Assembly: GCA_900557035.1 (NCBI GenBank)
Contig: USRA01000044.1
Location: 1-18,404 of the forward strand
Length of the DNA: 18,404 nucleotides
Source: an uncultured Prevotella sp.
GTDB taxonomy: Bacteria; Bacteroidota; Bacteroidia; Bacteroidales; Bacteroidaceae
Direction: 5' to 3'
In this document: in pieces, positions 1 to 7,538 of the stretch
Layout: every line of letters begins with the position of its first letter
Numbering within the stretch: position 1 is the first letter of the stretch
Program-made: the position numbers and the translations under genes
Notes under the pieces: generated by a model
What the model was told of the DNA's origin: nothing
Database searches by the model: none
Seen by the model: only the letters and a program-made list of their open reading frames with translations

Positions 1-30
1 TAAAGTTCAAAAACAAACTATGCAACTTTA
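1..30. repeat. Short inverted repeat
   Basis: TAAAGTT at 1-7 is the exact reverse complement of AACTTTA at 24-30, separated by 16 nt. It lies beyond the 3' end of the transglycosylase gene. It could be a weak hairpin or chance in AT-rich DNA; the left side is cut by the window edge, so its context is unknown. Confidence 0.25.
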
Positions 31-50
31 AACGGGTACCTTTTTCAGTG

Positions 51-95
51 ACCTCCCTGGGCTAGGTGCTTCTGGGCTTTCAGCCCGTGTGGGGC
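51..95. repeat. REP-like hairpin element downstream of mltF-like gene
   Basis: A GC-rich island sits in otherwise AT-rich intergenic DNA. It contains a perfect small hairpin, GGGCT-TTC-AGCCC, at 74-86, and a second imperfect one at 51-67 (ACCT...AGGT around CCTGGGCT). Paired short hairpins of the type 'gggctgaaagccc...agcccaggg' are typical of REP-like extragenic repeats tied to IS200-like (RAYT) transposases, and I recall similar ones in Bacteroidota. The copy looks degenerate. There is no transposase in the window. It could also be a hairpin at the end of the mltF-like transcript (minus strand), but it has no clear U-tract. Confidence 0.35.
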
Positions 96-111
96 CAATC
101 TATATCATATT

Positions 112-1470
112 TTATATATGGTATTTCCTTTGATAGTTTCTCTTTGATTTTACCGGTGCGCCATTGAAGGAGTCGGTGCCTCTTCCGATGCCTGATCCAC
201 GGCTGCCGCCCCGATAGCTCTCGTGGAAGCTGGCTCCGCCGCAGTACTCGCTCCAGCGGGCACGGATTCTATCTACATAATCTGCCGTCTCTGTGCCTCG
301 CATATAACCATATTTCACCACTGGGTCGCCATAATAGGCGGGTTGGGTAAGGCGCAGCACGTATTCTCTTACATGTCCCCAGTTCTGTGGGTTGCCACCA
401 TGTTTCCTGGTCAGTGCCATCGCATCACGGATATGGTGAAAACCACCATTATAGGCAGCCAGAGCGAAGAGCGCACGCTGTGCCGGATCACCTACATCCG
501 AGAAATGTCCCTGAAGTTCTGCCATGTATCTGGCTGCTGCTGCCACATTCGCCTCTGCATCGTGAATGGCACTCATCGGTAATCCCAGGTGGGCTGCGGT
601 AGATGGCATGATCTGCATCAGTCCGCAGGCTCCAGCCCATGATTTGGCATTCGGGTCGAAGCAACTCTCCTGGTAACACTGTGCAGCCATCAGGCGCCAG
701 TCCATACGTGCCGTTCCGCTGTATCTCATAAAGAGATGGTCGTAGCGGGAGATGACTCCCTTGGAACGGTTGAGGAAAGGAGAATAGACATGTCGGCGGA
801 TGCTTGCCGTAGAGAGCAGGAAGGACTCTTCCTTCTTCACCTCGGCTATCAGTTTTGGTTTGAACCATCCGTTCAGTGTATCGGCGAGACTCTTGTTGCC
901 GCCAACTACTGCCCACTGCGTCTTGCCTTGGTCGGGCGTTACGCCGCAGAAAAGCAGATTGGTAGTCTTGCTATCTCCGGAAACCGATTTTGCAGCCGTT
1001 TTGTTCTTTCCTGCCGATGACTTTCCACCTTTTAATATATGACGGGGCAGGGGAACGGCGATGATGTCGCCTTCTCCCTTCTGGAGTTTCTGAATCATCT
1101 CGGTAGTATCCTTGCATTCCTCCACTCTCAACGACACACCAATCTGCTGGGCAAACTTCTCGCAGAGCAGGTACTGCAGACCCATTCCGTGGTTGTGGTA
1201 ATCATAATAGGTGGTAGGACCATTCACGGTAAGCATGATCAGCTCGCCATTGTCCTGGATATCCGACAGCGACAGACCCCGTTGCTGAGCCTGAGCGCCA
1301 GCATCGCCATCTGCCGCGTTTTCGCCAGTTCCCTCATCATCACCGTCCATATCCTCCACTTCACCCACGGGAGTTCCCCAGGGAGTGAGTTCCTGTTGCG
1401 GTTTCTTGTCAGCACAACTGGCAAGTAAAAACAGCGAATATAATGCGTATAAATATAACTTTTTTCTCAT
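112..1470 (-). CDS. MltF-like membrane-bound lytic transglycosylase (lipoprotein)
   Basis: Predicted murein lytic transglycosylase that cleaves the MurNAc-GlcNAc bond of peptidoglycan. The chosen start gives 452 aa beginning MRKKLYLYALYSLFLLASC: a basic N-terminus, a hydrophobic stretch and a lipobox with Cys19. An acidic linker follows (about residues 38-60), then a part resembling a solute-binding protein family 3 domain (about 73-230, with a Gly/Lys/Ser-rich insert near 145-170), then an SLT domain (about 255-380). The SLT domain has the catalytic Glu268 in QESCFDP, plus GLMQIMPST and AAYNGG. This is the MltF order. The solute-binding part is shorter than in E. coli MltF and may be reduced. 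The C-terminal 30 residues are Gly/Arg/Ser-rich. An ATG 30 nt upstream is also in frame, but it would spoil the signal peptide and lies upstream of the predicted promoter core. No acidic run follows the Cys, so surface export is not suggested. Confidence 0.85.
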   Translation of the reverse strand: MRKKLYLYALYSLFLLASCADKKPQQELTPWGTPVGEVEDMDGDDEGTGENAADGDAGAQAQQRGLSLSDIQDNGELIMLTVNGPTTYYDYHNHGMGLQYLLCEKFAQQIGVSLRVEECKDTTEMIQKLQKGEGDIIAVPLPRHILKGGKSSAGKNKTAAKSVSGDSKTTNLLFCGVTPDQGKTQWAVVGGNKSLADTLNGWFKPKLIAEVKKEESFLLSTASIRRHVYSPFLNRSKGVISRYDHLFMRYSGTARMDWRLMAAQCYQESCFDPNAKSWAGACGLMQIMPSTAAHLGLPMSAIHDAEANVAAAARYMAELQGHFSDVGDPAQRALFALAAYNGGFHHIRDAMALTRKHGGNPQNWGHVREYVLRLTQPAYYGDPVVKYGYMRGTETADYVDRIRARWSEYCGGASFHESYRGGSRGSGIGRGTDSFNGAPVKSKRNYQRKYHI

Positions 1471-1478
1471 TGCGACTG

Positions 1479-1486
1479 CAAAAGTA
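1479..1486 (-). promoter_or_regulatory. Predicted -7 box of the mltF-like gene
   Basis: On the minus strand this reads TACTTTTG, matching the Bacteroidota -7 consensus TAnnTTTG. It ends only 8 nt before the ATG at 1470, so the transcript would have almost no leader. The -33 element is poor (TTTC at a 22-bp spacing), so the call rests on the -7 box. Confidence 0.45.
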
Positions 1487-1515
1487 CGAAAAAAAAGCAT
1501 ATAAGTGCGAAATTA

Positions 1516-1547
1516 TTTGCATATTCTAACAATTTTATGTACTTTTG
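1516..1547 (+). promoter_or_regulatory. Predicted promoter of hisGDC
   Basis: TTTG at 1516-1519 and TACTTTTG at 1540-1547 are separated by exactly 20 bp, a full match to the Bacteroidota TTTG-N20-TAnnTTTG promoter. Transcription would start near 1551, about 25 nt before the hisG ATG. That leaves no room for a histidine attenuator leader peptide. Confidence 0.65.
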
Positions 1548-1575
1548 CAATGTTTTTCAAACAAAATACAGAAAT

Positions 1576-2427
1576 ATGTTACGAATAGCAGTACAAAGTA
1601 AAGGTCGTCTGTTCGACGATACAATGAATCTTTTAGCAGAGGCGGACATCAAGGTAAGCGCCTCAAAGCGCACTCTTCTGGTGCAAGCAAGTAATTTCCC
1701 TCTTGAGGTGCTCTATCTCCGCGATGACGATATTCCTCAGAGCGTTGCCTCAGGCGTTGCCGACATCGGTATTGTGGGTGAAAATGAGTTTGTAGAGCGT
1801 GGTGAAAACGCACAGATTATCGACAGATTGGGTTTCAGCAAGTGCCGCTTGAGTCTTGCAATCCCAAAGAAGATTGATTATCCAGGATTGAAGTGGTTTA
1901 ATGGCAGGAAGATTGCCACTTCTTACCCTAACATCCTGCGCAACTTCATGAAGAAGAACAATATCAATGCCGATATCCATGTTATCACAGGTTCTGTGGA
2001 GATTAGTCCGGGCATTGGTCTGGCAGATGGTATCTTCGATATCGTCAGCTCTGGTTCTACATTGGTAAGCAACAATCTTGCCGAGGTTGAGGTAGTGATG
2101 AAGAGCGAGGCTTTGCTCATCGGCAACTGGAAGATGGACGAGGAGAAGCATCAGATCTTGAACGAGATGCTGTTCCGCTTCGAGGCAGTGCGCTCTGCAC
2201 AGGACAAGAAGTACGTGATGATGAACGCCCCTAAGGCAAAGGTAGCGGAGATTACCCAGGTATTGCCAGGTATCAAGAGTCCTACCATCATCCCATTGGC
2301 CGACGAAGAGTGGTGCTCTATCCACACCGTTCTCGATGAGAAGCGCTTCTGGGAAATTATCGGTAAGCTGAAGGAACTCGGTGCACAGGGCATCCTGGTA
2401 ACACCAATCGAGAAAATGATATTGTAA
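1576..2427 (+). CDS. hisG: ATP phosphoribosyltransferase, long form
   Basis: First enzyme of histidine synthesis: ATP + PRPP gives N1-(5-phosphoribosyl)-ATP and PPi, in the cytoplasm. The start at 1576 (MLRIAVQSKGRLFDD) gives 283 aa. A longer in-frame start at 1537 lies upstream of the predicted transcription start and adds 13 residues not expected in the family. Visible motifs are VADIGIVGENEF (61-72) and the PRPP-binding loop DGIFDIVSSGSTL (151-163). The C-terminal part, about 205-283, has the size of the ACT-like regulatory domain of long HisG proteins, which carry histidine feedback inhibition and do not need HisZ. It is the first gene of a three-gene operon, 22 nt before hisD. Confidence 0.96.
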   Translation: MLRIAVQSKGRLFDDTMNLLAEADIKVSASKRTLLVQASNFPLEVLYLRDDDIPQSVASGVADIGIVGENEFVERGENAQIIDRLGFSKCRLSLAIPKKIDYPGLKWFNGRKIATSYPNILRNFMKKNNINADIHVITGSVEISPGIGLADGIFDIVSSGSTLVSNNLAEVEVVMKSEALLIGNWKMDEEKHQILNEMLFRFEAVRSAQDKKYVMMNAPKAKVAEITQVLPGIKSPTIIPLADEEWCSIHTVLDEKRFWEIIGKLKELGAQGILVTPIEKMIL

Positions 2428-2449
2428 CTTTAAACATTAATAATAAGGA

Positions 2450-3733
2450 ATGAAGGTAATAAAGTATCCTGCAAAGGAGGAATGGAGCGAGATTGTAAAA
2501 CGCCCACACCTTGACGTATCGCAGCTTAATGCTACCGTTCAGGGTGTACTCGACGATGTGAAGAACCATGGCGATGATGCCGTGAAGCGTTACGAGGAGA
2601 AGTTTGACCATGCCCATCTCGATTCTTTGGCTGTGACTGAGGCTGAAATCGATGAGGCTGAGCAACTGGTTTCTCAAGATCTGAAAGACGCTTTGCACCT
2701 CGCCCATCATAACATTGCCGCATTCCATCAGAGCCAGAAGTTTGAGGGCAGCAAGGTGGAAACCTGCGCTGGCGTTACCTGCTGGCAGAAGAGCGTGGCT
2801 ATAGAGAAGGTGGGATTGTATATCCCGGGCGGAACGGCGCCTCTCTTCAGCACCGTATTGATGCTCGCTACCCCTGCCAAGATTGCAGGCTGCAGGGAAA
2901 TCGTGCTCTGTACTCCTCCTAACAAGGAGGGAAAGGTGAATCCGGCTATCCTCATGGCGGCTAAGATTGCAGGTGTGAGCAATATCTTCAAGGCGGGCGG
3001 CGTGCAGGCCATCGGTGCGATGGCTTACGGCACTGAGAGCGTGCCTAAGGTATATAAGATATTCGGACCGGGCAACCAGTTTGTCATGGCGGCCAAGCAG
3101 CAGGTTTCCCTGCACGATGTGGCTATCGATATGCCTGCGGGACCATCAGAGGTTTGTCTCATCGCCGATGAAACCGCCAACCCTGTGTTTGCTGCTGCCG
3201 ACTTGCTGTCGCAGGCTGAGCACGGCTTCGACTCACAGGTGTTCTTCATCACTACCTCCGAAAAGGTTTTGGAAGCTGTGAAGAAGGAAGTGGAAGTACA
3301 GTTGGAGCGATTGCCTCGCAAGGAGATGGCGCAGACTTCGCTGGATAACTCCAAGTTCATCCTCGTTGAGAACGAAGAGGAGGCCATCGACCTCTGCAAC
3401 ACCTACGCCCCAGAGCATCTTATCATCGCAACTGCCGATTACGGGCAGCTTGCCGAGAAGGTGGTGAATGCGGGCAGCGTGTTCCTGGGCAACTATGCGT
3501 GCGAGAGTGCCGGCGACTATGCCAGCGGTACCAACCACACCCTCCCGACCCATGGCTATGCCTTGGCATATAATGGCGTGAACCTCGACAGTTATAATCG
3601 TAAGATCACCTTCCAGCATCTCACGGAAGAAGGTATTCGTAACATAGGCGATGCTGTGGTGACGATGGCGGAGAACGAACAGTTGGAGGCGCATGCCAAT
3701 GCCATGAGATTGAGAGTTAATAGCCTAAAATAA
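2450..3733 (+). CDS. hisD: Histidinol dehydrogenase
   Basis: Catalyses the last two steps of histidine synthesis: L-histidinol to L-histidine through the aldehyde, using 2 NAD+ and a bound Zn. It is 427 aa, the usual length. All residues expected from the E. coli enzyme appear at a constant offset of -4. The Zn ligands are Gln255 and His258 (in SQAEHG), Asp356 (in AGDYASGTNH) and His415. The catalytic pair is Glu322-His323 (in YAPEHL). The IPGG segment (125-128) and KIFGPGNQFV (203-212) are also typical. It starts 22 nt after hisG and ends 9 nt before hisC, so the genes are clearly co-transcribed. The ATG at 2450 follows AAGGA with almost no spacing, so this is unlikely to be a working Shine-Dalgarno. 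Confidence 0.97.
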   Translation: MKVIKYPAKEEWSEIVKRPHLDVSQLNATVQGVLDDVKNHGDDAVKRYEEKFDHAHLDSLAVTEAEIDEAEQLVSQDLKDALHLAHHNIAAFHQSQKFEGSKVETCAGVTCWQKSVAIEKVGLYIPGGTAPLFSTVLMLATPAKIAGCREIVLCTPPNKEGKVNPAILMAAKIAGVSNIFKAGGVQAIGAMAYGTESVPKVYKIFGPGNQFVMAAKQQVSLHDVAIDMPAGPSEVCLIADETANPVFAAADLLSQAEHGFDSQVFFITTSEKVLEAVKKEVEVQLERLPRKEMAQTSLDNSKFILVENEEEAIDLCNTYAPEHLIIATADYGQLAEKVVNAGSVFLGNYACESAGDYASGTNHTLPTHGYALAYNGVNLDSYNRKITFQHLTEEGIRNIGDAVVTMAENEQLEAHANAMRLRVNSLK

Positions 3734-3742
3734 TTTAAAAGA

Positions 3743-4777
3743 ATGAAAGATTTAAAAGACTTGTGCCGAGAAAACATCTGGAACTTGGCACCATACAGTT
3801 GCGCTCGCACGGAATTCGCTGGCAGAAATGCCCGCGTCTTCCTCGATGCCAACGAGAATCCATACAATGACCCGTACAACCGATACCCTGATCCGCTGCA
3901 GCTGGAACTGAAGAAGCAGGTGAGCAAGATCAAGGGGGTTCCGGAAGACCAGATTTTCCTGGGCAATGGTTCGGATGAGGCCATCGACCTGGTTTACCGT
4001 GTGTTCTGCCGTCCGGGCAAGGACAATGTGGTGGCGATTGCGCCTACATACGGAATGTATGAGGTGTGTGCCGATGTGAACGACGTGGAGTATCGCTCCG
4101 TTTTGCTCGACGAGAACTATCAGATTTCTGCCGAGAAGATCATCGATGCCTGCGATGAGAACACCAAGGTGGTTTGGTTCTGCAGTCCTAACAACCCTAC
4201 GGGCAACCATATCAATCGCGAGGCGATAGTAGAGGTGCTCCGTCTGTTCGATGGCATCGTGGTGGTAGATGAGGCTTACAGCGATTTCTCTACCGAGCGA
4301 ACCTTCCGTGGTGTGCTGAAGCATTTCCCTAACATGATTGTGCTCAATACGATGAGCAAGGCATGGGGTTGTGCGGCATTGCGTCTGGGTATGGCGTATG
4401 CGAGCAAGGAGATTATTGATATCTTCAATAAGGTGAAGTATCCTTATAATGTGAATCTGCTTACCCAGCAGCAGGCACTTGAGGTTTTGAAGAATCCACT
4501 GAAGGTGGATGAGTGGGTGAAGAACATCCTTCAGGAGCGTTCGAAGGTGATGGCTGCCTTCCTGGATCTGCCTATCACCGTGAAGGTTTATCCTACGGAT
4601 GCCAACTTCTTCCTGGTAAAGGTTACTGATGCGCAGGCCATCTATGACTATCTGGTGGCACAGGGCATCATCGTAAGAAACCGCAATAAGGTTCAGCTTT
4701 GCGGCAACTGTCTGCGAATCACCATCGGAAACAAGACTGAAAATGCCGAGTTGCTCGGTGCGTTGAGACAATACTAA
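3743..4777 (+). CDS. hisC: Histidinol-phosphate aminotransferase
   Basis: PLP-dependent class I/II aminotransferase that converts imidazole-acetol phosphate and glutamate to L-histidinol phosphate. It is 344 aa, normal for HisC. Visible motifs are the substrate-side NEN-PY segment (37-41), SPNNPTGN (148-155), DEAYSDF (176-182), and [12 protein letters not shown] (205-216), where Lys206 should form the Schiff base with PLP. It is the last gene of the hisGDC operon, and the stop codon runs directly into a palindromic terminator. In many Bacteroidota hisB follows hisC; it does not here. Confidence 0.95.
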   Translation: MKDLKDLCRENIWNLAPYSCARTEFAGRNARVFLDANENPYNDPYNRYPDPLQLELKKQVSKIKGVPEDQIFLGNGSDEAIDLVYRVFCRPGKDNVVAIAPTYGMYEVCADVNDVEYRSVLLDENYQISAEKIIDACDENTKVVWFCSPNNPTGNHINREAIVEVLRLFDGIVVVDEAYSDFSTERTFRGVLKHFPNMIVLNTMSKAWGCAALRLGMAYASKEIIDIFNKVKYPYNVNLLTQQQALEVLKNPLKVDEWVKNILQERSKVMAAFLDLPITVKVYPTDANFFLVKVTDAQAIYDYLVAQGIIVRNRNKVQLCGNCLRITIGNKTENAELLGALRQY

Positions 4778-4829
4778 TTAAAAAATCGCCGTTTATCTCA
4801 TATTCGAGATAAACGGCGATTTTTTAATT
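4776..4829. terminator. Perfect bidirectional intrinsic terminator between hisC and ygiQ-type gene
   Basis: A 24-nt arm at 4776-4799 pairs without mismatch with 4806-4829 around a 6-nt loop (ATATTC). The core is TCGCCGTTTATCTC / GAGATAAACGGCGA, flanked by A6 on the left and T6 on the right, so both RNAs get a GC-containing stem and a U-tract. It overlaps the last two bases of the hisC stop codon and ends 17 nt before the convergent gene's stop. Confidence 0.95.
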
Positions 4830-4846
4830 CATTTCATATTATCTTC

Positions 4847-7168
4847 TTATCTTCTCCTGCCTCTTCCTTCGTTTCTTCCCTGGTTTCCACGTCCGCTGCC
4901 ACGCTCGTTCTTGTCCCCGCTATTATAGCGGTTCTTGCGATTGTGGTTGTCGGTGTCGAAATTAGGATTGAAACTCTTTTTCTTCTTATCCTTGAAGAAG
5001 CCGGCATTGGGGGCTTTCTGATTGCGGAGTTCGGCTCTTGCTGCTGCTACTGCATCGCGGATATTTGCATTCGAAGGTTTGCCCGACTTGAGAGATTTTC
5101 CGTTATTGAGGTATTTCTCTTCGTCATAGCAACCCACATTGCCATATCCCTTTGGCGCAAAGCGGTCTGATGTATTTCTGCCACGGCCTCTTCCGCCATT
5201 TGGCTCTGTTGCATTTCTGCTGGCATTACGCTTGCCCTTGGCTCCTCTGCCCACGCCTGGATTGTCATAGGTAGAACCAATCGCCTTGTCGTCGAAGTTG
5301 GTCTTCTTACCCTTGAAACCTCCGCCATGATTTCCACCGAAGCTCTTCTTGTCGTATAGCTTGTCTATGAGATCCGTTCTGCCGATACGGCGAAGCTCGC
5401 TCTCAATGGCACGGCGCTCCTCCGGCTTGTACCAGAAGAAGAACATGCGCTGGGCAAGCTTTTCCTTCTGGGTCTTGGCACTGAATACTGGTTCCAAGGT
5501 GTATGGGTCGTATCCCGTGTACCAGGTTTCCGTAGAAATCGTCATTGGGGTAGGAGTGAAGTCCTGTACCTGCTCCAGATGGAAGTCGAGTCCCTTGGTA
5601 ATTACCGCCAGCTCTGCCATATCCTCTTCATGACAGCCCGGATGCGAACTGATGAAGTATGGAATGATCTGCTGGTTGAGGCCCTCTTCCTTGTTGATTT
5701 TGTCGAAAATGCGCTTGAACTCGTAGAACAGATCGAACGATGGTTTGCGCATAAACTTCAATACCTCTGGACTGGTATGCTCCGGCGCCACCTTCAGTCG
5801 GCCGCTCACGTGCTTGGTAATCAGCTCGCGAGTATATTCTCTTGCCGCCTGGTTCACCTTCTCGTCCTTGCTCTTGTGCAGGAGCAGGTCGTAGCGCACA
5901 CCACTACCGATGAAGCTTTTCTTGATACCCGGCAGGGCATCTACGGCATGATAAATCTCCAGCAGCTTGCTGTGGTCGGTGTTCAGGTTCGGACAAATCT
6001 GAGGGTTTACGCACGATGGGCGCTTGCATACCTCGCAAGCTTTCTGGTTTTTGCCGTGCATGCCATACATATTTGCCGAAGGACCGCCCAGATCGCTCAG
6101 ATAGCCTTTGAAATCAGGCATCTCGATGATTTTCTTCACCTCTTTCAGAATGCTCTCCTTGCTTCGGCAAACCACGAACTTACCCTGATGTGCCGAAATG
6201 GTACAGAACGAGCAACCGCCAAAGCAGCCACGATGCAGGTTTACGGAGAACTTGATCATCTCGTATGCCGGAATGGTCTTGCCCTTGTACTTAGGATGAG
6301 GCAGACGGGTGTAAGGCAGGTCGAAGGCAGCATCCAGCTCCTCGGTGGTCATCAGCGGGAATGGTGGATTCACCACTACATACTTGCCGTCCGTCTCCTG
6401 AATCATACGCTGGGCGTGCATCTTGTTGGCTTCTTCCTCCAGATGGCGCACGTTTTCTGCCTGTCCCTTCTTGTTATGCAGGCACTCCTCGTGGCTGTGC
6501 AGGATGATGTCATCGTCCTTGAAGCCGCCAGGGATTTCCTTCTCCTTGCAGTAGAAAGCCACCTGAGGCATCTCGTGAATCTGTTCTATGGTCTTGCCTT
6601 CGGCGAATGCATTGGCAAGCTCCACGATAGAACGTTCGCCCATGCCGTAGAGGATGAGGTCAGCACCCGAATCGCACAGGATGCACTTGCGGAGTTCGTC
6701 TTTCCAGTAGTCGTAGTGGCTGATGCGGCGCAATGATGCCTCGATACCGCCCAGTGCCACAGGTACGTCAGGATAGAGCTTCTTCAGTATCTGGGTATAG
6801 ACGATAGACGGATAGTCGGGACGCATGTCGTGGCGGGAGTCAGGACTGAAGGCATCCTCGCTACGCACACGGCGGTTGGCAGTGTAGCGGTTTACCATCG
6901 AGTCCATGGCTCCTGGCGAAACACCGAAGAAGAGGCGAGGGCGACCGAGCTTCTTGAAGTCACGGAAGTCGCCATGCCAGTCGGGCTGAGGCACGATGGC
7001 TACGCGATAGCCGTTAGCCTCCAGGATTCTGCCGAGGATAGCCGGTCCGAAGGACGGATGATCTACGTAGGCATCACCCGAGAAGAGGATGACATCCAGT
7101 TCGTCCCATCCTCTGAGTTCGCACTCCTTCTTGGTTGTTGGGAGAAAATCTGTTAACTTATAATCCAT
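4847..7168 (-). CDS. ygiQ: YgiQ-family radical SAM protein (UPF0313) with basic C-terminal tail
   Basis: 773 aa. An N-terminal YgiQ domain (about 1-290; e.g. LFSGDAYVDHPSFGPAI) precedes a radical SAM core. The core carries the 4Fe-4S motif CxxxCxxC at Cys315, Cys319 and Cys322 (RGCFGGCSFC), so SAM cleavage chemistry is expected; the substrate of the family is not settled. A second cysteine group, C378-x2-C381-x4-C386-x5-C392, could bind an auxiliary cluster. From about 605 to the end the protein is a low-complexity tail rich in Gly, Asn, Lys and Arg, with GRGRGR-type repeats and KDKKKK, resembling RNA-binding tails. It is the last gene of a minus-strand group, 10 nt after the 113-aa gene, and ends at the terminator shared with hisC. 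Confidence 0.9.
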   Translation of the reverse strand: MDYKLTDFLPTTKKECELRGWDELDVILFSGDAYVDHPSFGPAILGRILEANGYRVAIVPQPDWHGDFRDFKKLGRPRLFFGVSPGAMDSMVNRYTANRRVRSEDAFSPDSRHDMRPDYPSIVYTQILKKLYPDVPVALGGIEASLRRISHYDYWKDELRKCILCDSGADLILYGMGERSIVELANAFAEGKTIEQIHEMPQVAFYCKEKEIPGGFKDDDIILHSHEECLHNKKGQAENVRHLEEEANKMHAQRMIQETDGKYVVVNPPFPLMTTEELDAAFDLPYTRLPHPKYKGKTIPAYEMIKFSVNLHRGCFGGCSFCTISAHQGKFVVCRSKESILKEVKKIIEMPDFKGYLSDLGGPSANMYGMHGKNQKACEVCKRPSCVNPQICPNLNTDHSKLLEIYHAVDALPGIKKSFIGSGVRYDLLLHKSKDEKVNQAAREYTRELITKHVSGRLKVAPEHTSPEVLKFMRKPSFDLFYEFKRIFDKINKEEGLNQQIIPYFISSHPGCHEEDMAELAVITKGLDFHLEQVQDFTPTPMTISTETWYTGYDPYTLEPVFSAKTQKEKLAQRMFFFWYKPEERRAIESELRRIGRTDLIDKLYDKKSFGGNHGGGFKGKKTNFDDKAIGSTYDNPGVGRGAKGKRNASRNATEPNGGRGRGRNTSDRFAPKGYGNVGCYDEEKYLNNGKSLKSGKPSNANIRDAVAAARAELRNQKAPNAGFFKDKKKKSFNPNFDTDNHNRKNRYNSGDKNERGSGRGNQGRNEGRGRRR

Positions 7169-7178
7169 TCAATATACT

Positions 7179-7520
7179 TTAGTCATTCACTGCATGTGGC
7201 TCTGCCTCAGCTGCTTTCTGAGTTTCCTTCTTGTCCTTCCAATCTACGTAGAGCAATACGAGGTTGTGGAGGCCGAGTGCCTTCATATTCTGGTTGTAGA
7301 TTACGTCGAGGCAGAGGTCGAGCAACTCCTTGTCCTTGATGTCGCTGCTCTCCAGAAGAGAACGGACGTTGAATCTTAACTTGTCGAGCACTTCCTCGTC
7401 GATGATGCCATTGCTATCTACGAGGTTGCGGAGCAACTGATACTTGTCAATAGTCTCTAAATGCTGGTCGCTCACTTCGATAGAGCGTGTGCCAGACTGG
7501 TTTGCTTGAATCTTATACAT
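7179..7520 (-). CDS. Uncharacterised 113-aa protein
   Basis: I do not recognise this family. It is a soluble, mostly helical-looking acidic protein. The N-terminus MYKIQANQSGTRSIEVSD looks like a short beta start. Residues about 20-90 alternate charged and Leu/Ile positions (EEVLDKLRFNVRSLL, KELLDLCLDVIYNQN), as in helical bundles. The C-terminal 20 residues are Lys/Glu/Ala-rich and probably disordered. It has one Cys and no signal peptide or membrane segment. It lies 18 nt after the amidase-like gene and 10 nt before the ygiQ-type gene, so the three genes are very probably one transcript. The tight spacing and coherent composition make it a real gene. Confidence 0.8.
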   Translation of the reverse strand: MYKIQANQSGTRSIEVSDQHLETIDKYQLLRNLVDSNGIIDEEVLDKLRFNVRSLLESSDIKDKELLDLCLDVIYNQNMKALGLHNLVLLYVDWKDKKETQKAAEAEPHAVND

Positions 7521-7538
7521 ATCTTATTAATTTTAAAT

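Noticed and set aside
1551..1575. Histidine attenuator leader before hisG
   Set aside because: The predicted leader is about 25 nt and has no His-codon run or alternative hairpins.
1537..1575. Upstream start for hisG adding 13 residues
   Set aside because: It lies before the predicted transcription start and the extra residues do not fit HisG N-termini, which begin at MLRIAVQSKGR here.
3752..4771. Long minus-strand open frame (339 codons) opposite hisC
   Set aside because: It is the antisense shadow of a clear hisC with conserved motifs; its translation is His/Ile/Arg-rich with no recognisable domain.
5579..6736. Plus-strand open frame of 385 codons
   Set aside because: It lies fully opposite the ygiQ-type gene and has no family features; a shadow caused by codon bias.
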